Positions 58,204 to 64,000 of a stretch of DNA of 64,000 bases are shown here, one piece after another. Both the position numbers and the translations under genes were made by a program. The DNA lies in contig CALUGW010000005.1 in the NCBI GenBank assembly GCA_944320305.1, forward strand, positions 57,341-121,340, written 5' to 3'. Below the pieces are notes generated by a model. That model was not told the DNA's origin and did not search any database. It saw only the letters and a list, made by a program, of their open reading frames with translations. Position 1 is the stretch's first letter; each line of letters opens with the position of its first letter. The stretch is from an uncultured Prevotella sp. GTDB lineage: Bacteria > Bacteroidota > Bacteroidia > Bacteroidales > Bacteroidaceae.

Positions 58204-58563
58204 TAATTTAACATTTCATTTTCCATCGAAATAGAAATTCTAAGGCGGGTTTTACCTCCTTTCGGGGCTGAAAAACGCCGCTGATTTTGCAATATAGGCC
58301 ATATTGCACTGCGATATAGGCCGTTTTGCGTTGCGATATAGGCCATATCAGATGGCGAGACGACCCTTTTCGGAGGGCCAAAAGTGCCGTTTGGGGGCTG
58401 AAAAAGGCTGTTTCGGGGGCTGATTTTATTGCACAACAGGTCTTATAAGACTCATAAGTCCAATCAGCCCAACCAGTTACGATTGCACACCCATGCCGCG
58501 CGTATTTCCGCCAGAAGTGTTCTCGTTTTCAAATACGCGATTCTCAGAGCCTTTAAAACGGCT
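58204..58563 (+). repeat. ~360-bp dispersed intergenic repeat, copy 4 of the AATATAGGCC family
   Basis: Second long copy, same direction as 47133-47493. It shows GATATAGGCC arms, the GGGGGCTGATTTTATTGCAC box and the CTTATAAGACTCATAAG tract. It too lies between divergent genes (methyltransferase and ispD). Flanks to 58657 show nothing else. Confidence 0.75.
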
Positions 58564-58657
58564 GTTTTTAATAATACTTAAAATGTCTTAACCGCACTTC
58601 GGGGTTAAATTTAATTAAGAATAAAGGCCGCCGCCCGCCGCAAAGCGCGAAAAAAGC

Positions 58658-58665
58658 TATCTTTG
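58658..58665 (+). promoter_or_regulatory. -7 box of the ispD-recG operon
   Basis: TATCTTTG, 50 bases upstream of the ispD start. Confidence 0.5.
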
Positions 58666-58715
58666 CATAAGGCAAGCCGCCGCGCGCGGCGGACTGCCCA
58701 GACATTACGGACTAT

Positions 58716-59432
58716 ATGGACACACAACCAAAAGACAACCTCACAGAGGCCGACTACGCCATAATCGTGGCCGGAGGCAAGGGCCTGCGCATGGGCGGCG
58801 GGCTGCCCAAGCAGTTCATCACCGTGGGCGGCCTGCCCATACTGATGCACACCATCAGGCGGTTCCGCGCCTGGTCGGAGCGGCTCAGAATAATACTCGT
58901 GCTGCCCCGCGAGCAGCAGGACTACTGGCGCGGCCTGTGCCGGCAGTACAATTTCGACGCCGGATGCCTCGTGGCCGACGGCGGCGAGACGCGCTTCCAT
59001 TCAGTCAGGAACGGTCTGGCGCTGATTCCGGACGGGGCGCGGGGCGTGGTGGGCGTGCACGACGGCGTGCGCCCGTTCGTAGGCGCGGAGGTGATAAGCC
59101 GCTGCTACGAGGCGGCCCGGCGCACGGGGGCGGCCGTGCCGGTGATGCCGGTGGTGGAGACGCTGCGCCGCGTGGGCGGGGGCACCGTGCCGCGCTCTGA
59201 CTACCGGCTGGTGCAGACGCCGCAGGCGTTCGGCATAGGTCTGCTCAAGAGTGCCTACGCCCGGCCCTACAGCGACAGCTTCACCGACGACGCCTCGGTG
59301 GCGGAGAGCGCCGGCCACGCCGTGACGCTGGTGGAGGGCAACCGCGAGAACATCAAGATAACGACACCGTTCGACCTGACCGTGGCCGAGGCCCTGCTCC
59401 GGCAGGAGGCCGGCGACCGCGGCGCCGACTGA
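58716..59432 (+). CDS. ispD: 2-C-methyl-D-erythritol 4-phosphate cytidylyltransferase
   Basis: 238 residues. The nucleotide-binding start [61 protein letters not shown] and [15 protein letters not shown], then FTDDASVAE, give a clear assignment. It couples CTP to MEP in isoprenoid synthesis by the non-mevalonate route. RecG starts 24 bases downstream. Confidence 0.96.
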   Translation: MDTQPKDNLTEADYAIIVAGGKGLRMGGGLPKQFITVGGLPILMHTIRRFRAWSERLRIILVLPREQQDYWRGLCRQYNFDAGCLVADGGETRFHSVRNGLALIPDGARGVVGVHDGVRPFVGAEVISRCYEAARRTGAAVPVMPVVETLRRVGGGTVPRSDYRLVQTPQAFGIGLLKSAYARPYSDSFTDDASVAESAGHAVTLVEGNRENIKITTPFDLTVAEALLRQEAGDRGAD

Positions 59433-59456
59433 CAACAAGAAAACCGCAGCACCGAC

Positions 59457-61556
59457 GTGACGGACATTCTGACCCAGGACATACAGTTTCTGCCGGGCGT
59501 GGGGCCGGCCCGCAGGAAGATGCTCAGCGAGGAGCTGGGCATCAGCACCTTTGGCGACCTGCTGCAGCACTACCCCTACAAGTATGTTGACCGCAGCCGG
59601 CTCTACGCCATAAGCGAGCTGACGGGCGATATGCCCTACGTGCAGGTGCGCGGGCGGATACTGAGCTTCGAGACCTTCGACATGGGGCCGCGCAAGCAGC
59701 GGGTGGTGGCCCACTTCTACGACGGCACCGCCGTGATGGACCTCACGTGGTTCAACGGCGGCAAGTATGCCCTGAGCGCCTACCGCCCCGGCGTGACCTA
59801 CATCGTGTTCGGCCGCCCCACCGTCTTCGGCGGGCGCATCAACGTGGTGCACCCCGACATCGAGCCTGACGACGGACTGGACCTGGCGGCCATGGGCATG
59901 CAGCCCTACTACCACACCACGGAGAAGATGAAGAAGGCCGGCATGAACTCGCGCGCCGTGGAGCGCCTCACCAAGAGCCTGATAGAGCGGCTCAGGACGC
60001 CGCTGCCGGAGACGCTGCCGGCCGACATGACCGCCCGCCTGCACCTCATGCCGCGCGACGAGGCGCTGCGCACGGTGCACTATCCCCGCGACGCGCGGAC
60101 GCTGGAGCGCGCCCGCGCCCGGCTGAAGTTCGAGGAGCTTTTCTACGTGCAGCTCAACATCGTGAGATACGCCAGCGACCGCCGCCGGCGCTACCGGGGC
60201 TACGTCTTCGCCCGCGTGGGCCAGAACTTCAACCACTTCTACCACCACAACCTGCCCTTCGAACTTACCGGGGCGCAGAAGCGCGTGATGCGCGACATAC
60301 GCCGCGACACCAACTCAGGCCGACAGATGAACCGCCTGCTGCAGGGCGACGTGGGCTCGGGCAAGACGCTCGTGGCCCTGATGGCCATGCTGCTGGCCGC
60401 CGACAACGGCTTCCAGGCCTGCATCATGGCGCCCACCGAGATTCTGGCCGAGCAGCACCTGGCCACCATCAGAGACTTTCTGGGCGGCATGCCGCTGCGC
60501 GTGGAGCTGCTAACGGGCGTGGTCAAGGGCAAGCGCCGGCGCGGCGTGCTCGACGGTCTGGCCTCGGGCGAGGTGCAGATTCTCGTGGGCACGCACGCCG
60601 TGATAGAGGACACGGTGCAGTTCGCGCGGCTGGGCCTCGTCGTGGTGGACGAGCAGCACCGCTTCGGGGTGGCCCAGCGGGCGCGCCTCTGGGCCAAGAG
60701 CGACAACCCGCCCCACATACTCGTGATGACGGCCACGCCCATTCCGCGCACGCTGGCCATGACCCTCTACGGCGATCTGGACGTGAGCGTGATCGACGAG
60801 CTGCCCCCCGGGCGCAAGCCCGTGGCCACGCGACACGTCTTCGACAGCCGCATGGCCGGCCTCTACGACAGCATACGCCGCCAGGTGGCCCTGGGGCGGC
60901 AGGCCTACATCGTATTCCCGCTGATAGAGGAGAGCGAGAAGTCGGACCTGAAGAACCTTGAGGCCGGCTACGAGACGCTGCGCGAGGTGTTCCCCGAGTT
61001 CGCGCTCGGCAAGGTGCACGGCCGCATGAAGCCGGCCGAAAAGGACGCCGAGATGCAGCGCTTCGCCAGCGGCGCGACCCAGATTCTGGTGGCCACGACG
61101 GTGATAGAGGTGGGCGTCAACGTGCCCAACGCCTCGGTGATGGTCATTCTCGACGCCCAGCGCTTCGGCCTGTCGCAGCTGCACCAGCTGCGCGGGCGCG
61201 TGGGCCGCGGCGCCGACCAGTCGTACTGCATCCTCGTGACGCCCTACAAGCTGAGCGAGGACACGCGCAGGCGCATCGACATAATGTGCGACACGAACGA
61301 CGGCTTCCGCATAGCCGAGGCCGACCTGAAGCTGCGCGGCCCCGGCGACCTGGAGGGCACGCAGCAGAGCGGCATGGCCTTCGACCTGAAGATTGCCGAC
61401 ATCGCGCGCGACGGACAGCTCGTGCAGCTGGCCCGCGACGAGGCGCAGCGCGTGATAGAGGCCGACCCCGAGTGCCGCAGCGACCGCTACGCCCTGCTCT
61501 GGGAGCGGCTGCGCCAGCTCCGCAAGACCGACATAAACTGGGGGGCAATATCCTGA
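59457..61556 (+). CDS. recG: ATP-dependent DNA helicase RecG
   Basis: 699 residues from a GTG codon (TDILTQDIQFLPGVGPARRK). The wedge domain (~50-150), then motif I RLLQGDVGSGKTLVALMAM, motif II VVDEQHRFGVAQR, motif III MTATPIPRTLAM, and motifs V-VI (LVATTVIEVGVNVPNASVMV, LHQLRGRVGRGADQSYC) are intact. It remodels stalled forks and branched DNA. The family length is ~690, so the gene is complete. Behind ispD as in several Bacteroidales. Confidence 0.96.
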   Translation: MTDILTQDIQFLPGVGPARRKMLSEELGISTFGDLLQHYPYKYVDRSRLYAISELTGDMPYVQVRGRILSFETFDMGPRKQRVVAHFYDGTAVMDLTWFNGGKYALSAYRPGVTYIVFGRPTVFGGRINVVHPDIEPDDGLDLAAMGMQPYYHTTEKMKKAGMNSRAVERLTKSLIERLRTPLPETLPADMTARLHLMPRDEALRTVHYPRDARTLERARARLKFEELFYVQLNIVRYASDRRRRYRGYVFARVGQNFNHFYHHNLPFELTGAQKRVMRDIRRDTNSGRQMNRLLQGDVGSGKTLVALMAMLLAADNGFQACIMAPTEILAEQHLATIRDFLGGMPLRVELLTGVVKGKRRRGVLDGLASGEVQILVGTHAVIEDTVQFARLGLVVVDEQHRFGVAQRARLWAKSDNPPHILVMTATPIPRTLAMTLYGDLDVSVIDELPPGRKPVATRHVFDSRMAGLYDSIRRQVALGRQAYIVFPLIEESEKSDLKNLEAGYETLREVFPEFALGKVHGRMKPAEKDAEMQRFASGATQILVATTVIEVGVNVPNASVMVILDAQRFGLSQLHQLRGRVGRGADQSYCILVTPYKLSEDTRRRIDIMCDTNDGFRIAEADLKLRGPGDLEGTQQSGMAFDLKIADIARDGQLVQLARDEAQRVIEADPECRSDRYALLWERLRQLRKTDINWGAIS

Positions 61557-61769
61557 CGGCGGGCAACGCGGCGGGGGAAAGACAGCAGAAGACGAAAACA
61601 GACGAGAAATCGCCGGGCGGCGACGCAGGCACGCCGGCCACGATAAACGACAGCCTCGAGCGGCTCATGGCCTGAAAGGCTTTGTTAACACACTGACCGC
61701 AATCCGGGCGGCAATTGTTAAATATCCCACAAATAGTGTTAACCATGCACTTATTTATAAAATATTTGC

Positions 61770-61777
61770 TACCTTTG
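61770..61777 (+). promoter_or_regulatory. -7 box of the M23 peptidase gene
   Basis: TACCTTTG, 112 bases upstream of the ATG at 61889. The rest of the gap 61557-61888 shows no gene. Confidence 0.5.
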
Positions 61778-61888
61778 CACCGTTCCCGATAAAAAGGCGA
61801 ATGTGGCATGGCTATAATTGGGTTATAATTATTATGCCATTCACCTTTGGAGAACATTCTTTCACCACTTGAAACAATAACAAAAGTA

Positions 61889-62827
61889 ATGATCAGAAAA
61901 TTCAAAACAGCCGTTATAGTGGCCCTCATGTCAGTCAGCGCGCTCCCCGCCGCAGCGCAAGACCTGCTGGCACGCCAGGCGCCGATAGACAGAAAGATGA
62001 AAGCAGTGGACTCAGTGGCGCTGAGCAGACTTATCGAAACAGAGCAGATGGGTTCACCCGCCGCCGACCTCTATGACGACTGGAACAACAAATACGCGCA
62101 CCGCGCCACCGAACTTCCCGACTCGTTCCGCATCGACCTGCGCGGATTCTGCATGCCCACAACGAGCCGCGTGCTCACGTCAAACTTCGGATCGCGCTGG
62201 GGACGCCAGCACAAGGGTCTCGACATCAAGGTCTACATCGGCGACACCATACGCGCAGCGTTCAGCGGAAAAGTGCGCATGGTGAAGTATGAGGCCGCCG
62301 GATATGGCAAATACGTGGTGATACGCCACTACAACGGACTGGAGACCATCTACGGCCATATGTCGAAGCAGCTCGTGGAGGAGGACCAGGAGGTGCGAGC
62401 CGGCGACCCGATAGGACTCGGAGGCAACACCGGCCGAAGCACAGGATCGCACCTTCACTTCGAGACAAGGCTCTGCGGAGTGGCCCTCAACCCCACCCTC
62501 ATGTTTGACTTCGTGAACCAGGACGTGGTGAGCGACTTCTATATGTTCCGCCGCGACACCTACCAGAGCGAGGGACGGCTGGCCAACAGCCTGCGCGGAG
62601 TGGGCGCACAGAAAGTTGTGGCATCGGCCGACGACGACAACCGCCGCGCCACCACGACAACGGCAAAGAGCAAGACCAGGAAGGCCCGCTACCACAAGGT
62701 GCGCCGGGGCGACACGCTGGGAGCCATCGCACGCCGCTTCGGCACATCGGTAAACGCGCTCTGCCGCCTCAACGGCATCAGCAAGTCGTCGCGGCTCATG
62801 CCCGGCCAGCGGCTGAGATACAACTGA
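61889..62827 (+). CDS. M23 family peptidase with LysM domain
   Basis: 312 residues, signal peptide MIRKFKTAVIVALMSVSALP...AQ. The peptidase has zinc ligands in WGRQHKGLDIKV (H and D), the GHMSK histidine and GSHLHFE. A basic linker leads to one C-terminal LysM (HKVRRGDTLGAIARRFGTSV ... SRLMPGQRLRY, ~268-312). It should cut peptidoglycan crosslinks or stem peptides at the cell wall. The TTG-initiated extension from 61847 is rejected. Confidence 0.92.
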   Translation: MIRKFKTAVIVALMSVSALPAAAQDLLARQAPIDRKMKAVDSVALSRLIETEQMGSPAADLYDDWNNKYAHRATELPDSFRIDLRGFCMPTTSRVLTSNFGSRWGRQHKGLDIKVYIGDTIRAAFSGKVRMVKYEAAGYGKYVVIRHYNGLETIYGHMSKQLVEEDQEVRAGDPIGLGGNTGRSTGSHLHFETRLCGVALNPTLMFDFVNQDVVSDFYMFRRDTYQSEGRLANSLRGVGAQKVVASADDDNRRATTTTAKSKTRKARYHKVRRGDTLGAIARRFGTSVNALCRLNGISKSSRLMPGQRLRYN

Positions 62828-62884
62828 CCGTCTGCCGCTGATGACCGGACAAAACAAGGCCAAAAGAACTTGACATATATTATT

Positions 62885-62917
62885 AAAGGTGTTCCGCAGT
62901 GCCGGAGCACCTTTTTT
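62885..62917 (+). terminator. terminator of the M23 peptidase gene
   Basis: AAAGGTGTTCCG pairs with CGGAGCACCTTT (one G-U pair), followed by T6. Confidence 0.8.
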
Positions 62918-63004
62918 GTGCCCCGCCGGAGCGCATCGCGGACAAGGGGGTGGCCGCTCTTTTAACAAAAAGAAAGCAAAAACACAAAAATTTTCGGGCA
63001 AACA

Positions 63005-63036
63005 TTTGGAGCATTTCCGATTTTTCCCTATTTTTG
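63005..63036 (+). promoter_or_regulatory. promoter of gdhA
   Basis: TTTG at 63005-63008, 20 bases, TATTTTTG at 63029-63036, 60 bases before the start. Confidence 0.75.
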
Positions 63037-63095
63037 TGACGTTCAAATGACACATTGAAACTTCATAAGTCTAACCCTTAAAATATCGATTTACT

Positions 63096-64000
63096 ATGGA
63101 AGTTGAGAAAATAATGCAATCCCTGGAGCAGAAACATCCGGGCGAGCTTGAGTACTTGCAGGCAGTGAGAGAGGTGCTTATCTCGGTAAAGGACGTCTAC
63201 AACCGCCATCCGGAGTTTGAGAAAGCCAAGATAATAGAGCGCATCGTGGAGCCTGAGCGCGTGGTGACATTCCGCGTGCCATGGGTTGACGACAAGGGCG
63301 AGGTGCACGTAAACCTCGGCTACCGCGTTCAGTTCAACAGCGCCATAGGCCCCTACAAGGGCGGCCTGCGCTTCCACTCGTCGGTGAACCTGTCCATCCT
63401 GAAGTTCCTCGGCTTCGAGCAGACATTCAAGAACGCGCTCACCACACTGCCGATGGGCGGCGGCAAGGGCGGCTCCGACTTCTCTATCCGCGGACGCTCA
63501 GACAACGAGGTGATGCGCTTCTGCCAGTCGTTCATGACTGAGCTTTACCGCGTCATCGGGCCGGAGGAGGACATCCCCGCAGGCGACATCGGCGTTGGGG
63601 CGCGCGAGATAGGCTATCTGTTCGGAATGTACAAGAAGCTCACCCACCGCTGGAACGGCGTAATGACCGGCAAGGGGCTTGAGTGGGGCGGCTCGCGCAT
63701 ACGACCTGAGGCCACAGGCTACGGCGCGCTGTACTTCGTTAACCAGATGCTGCAGACCCACGGCTACGACATCAAGGGCAAGACCATTGCCATCAGCGGC
63801 TTCGGCAACGTGGCATGGGGCGCCGCCAAGAAGGCAACCGAGCTGGGGGCAAAGGTAATAACCATCTCAGGACCTGACGGCTACATCTATGACCCGGCCG
63901 GACTCGACGACGAGAAGATTGCGTATATGCTTGAGCTGCGCGCCAGCGGCAACGACATCTGCCAGCCCTACGCCGACGAGTTCCCCGGCTCTGAGTTCCG
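63096..64000 (+). CDS. gdhA: NADP-type glutamate dehydrogenase (3' end cut by window edge)
   Basis: The first 301 residues are present, open to the window edge. They show the hexameric GDH pattern: VPWVDDKGEVHVNLGYRVQF, GPYKGGLRFHSSVNLSILK (active-site lysine in this region), LPMGGGKGGSDFS, ELYRVIGPEEDIPAGDIGVG, and the start of the nucleotide domain ISGFGNVAWGAAKK. It assimilates ammonia onto 2-oxoglutarate. Strong own promoter. Start ATG 63096 fits the family. Confidence 0.96.
   Translation, partial: MEVEKIMQSLEQKHPGELEYLQAVREVLISVKDVYNRHPEFEKAKIIERIVEPERVVTFRVPWVDDKGEVHVNLGYRVQFNSAIGPYKGGLRFHSSVNLSILKFLGFEQTFKNALTTLPMGGGKGGSDFSIRGRSDNEVMRFCQSFMTELYRVIGPEEDIPAGDIGVGAREIGYLFGMYKKLTHRWNGVMTGKGLEWGGSRIRPEATGYGALYFVNQMLQTHGYDIKGKTIAISGFGNVAWGAAKKATELGAKVITISGPDGYIYDPAGLDDEKIAYMLELRASGNDICQPYADEFPGSEF

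Noticed and set aside
61847-61888. Upstream extension of the M23 peptidase from a TTG codon
   Set aside because: The ATG at 61889 gives a proper signal peptide; the extension would bury it.

Overview
The window comes from a fairly GC-rich member of the Bacteroidales. The sequence signs are Bacteroidetes-type promoters (a TTTG box about 19-20 bases upstream of TAnnTTTG) in front of many genes, a tandem exbB-exbD-exbD-tonB operon, porT, TPR and PepSY-like secreted proteins, GH43/GH51 arabinan-type enzymes, and a tRNA without an encoded CCA. A Muribaculaceae- or Prevotella-like gut lineage is a reasonable inference, but there is no 16S gene here to test it.

Layout. 1-8.6 kb: a truncated GH51 arabinofuranosidase, a DUF362/ferredoxin protein, a stand-alone AICAR transformylase behind a triplicated promoter, a repeat-rich gap, rplS, a 5'-nucleotidase split over two genes, and porT. 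8.8-15 kb: a mini-ferredoxin, a leucine-rich-repeat surface protein with a T9SS-like C-terminus, then a compact minus-strand operon of six proteins of unknown function, three of which carry SHOCT-like domains. 15.4-21.6 kb: the most accessory-looking part, with an orphan 470-aa protein and a 1071-aa single-chain type ISP/IIG restriction-modification enzyme, bracketed by three copies (a fourth lies at 4.4 kb) of a ~200-bp palindromic, MITE-like element.

21.6-43 kb is core physiology read leftwards: the Ton energising operon with a PstS-like lipoprotein and a TPR protein, an aminotransferase, lptF/G-type permease plus ribBA, a START-like protein, tRNA-Met, a MacAB-TolC-like five-gene exporter, a GntR-regulated ABC operon with a visible promoter and operator, and metY. 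43.4-47 kb is a GH43-GH51 pair. 47-64 kb: PepSY-like lipoprotein, a large receiver/PEP-synthase-like fusion, an ABC exporter, nadK and pdxJ (divergent), a DJ-1 protein, a BsuBI/PstI-type restriction enzyme with a C5-cytosine methyltransferase, ispD-recG, an M23/LysM peptidase and the start of gdhA.

For novelty the best candidates are: the palindromic mobile-like repeat family and its inverted bracketing of the restriction-modification gene; the AT-rich specificity segment of that gene with in-frame perfect palindromes; the SHOCT/TM2 operon; a second long repeat family (two ~360-bp copies in divergent promoter regions); the 66-bp tandem promoter array; and the pseudo-receiver/receiver/PPDK-N fusion protein. 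No CRISPR array, transposase or prophage gene was seen.
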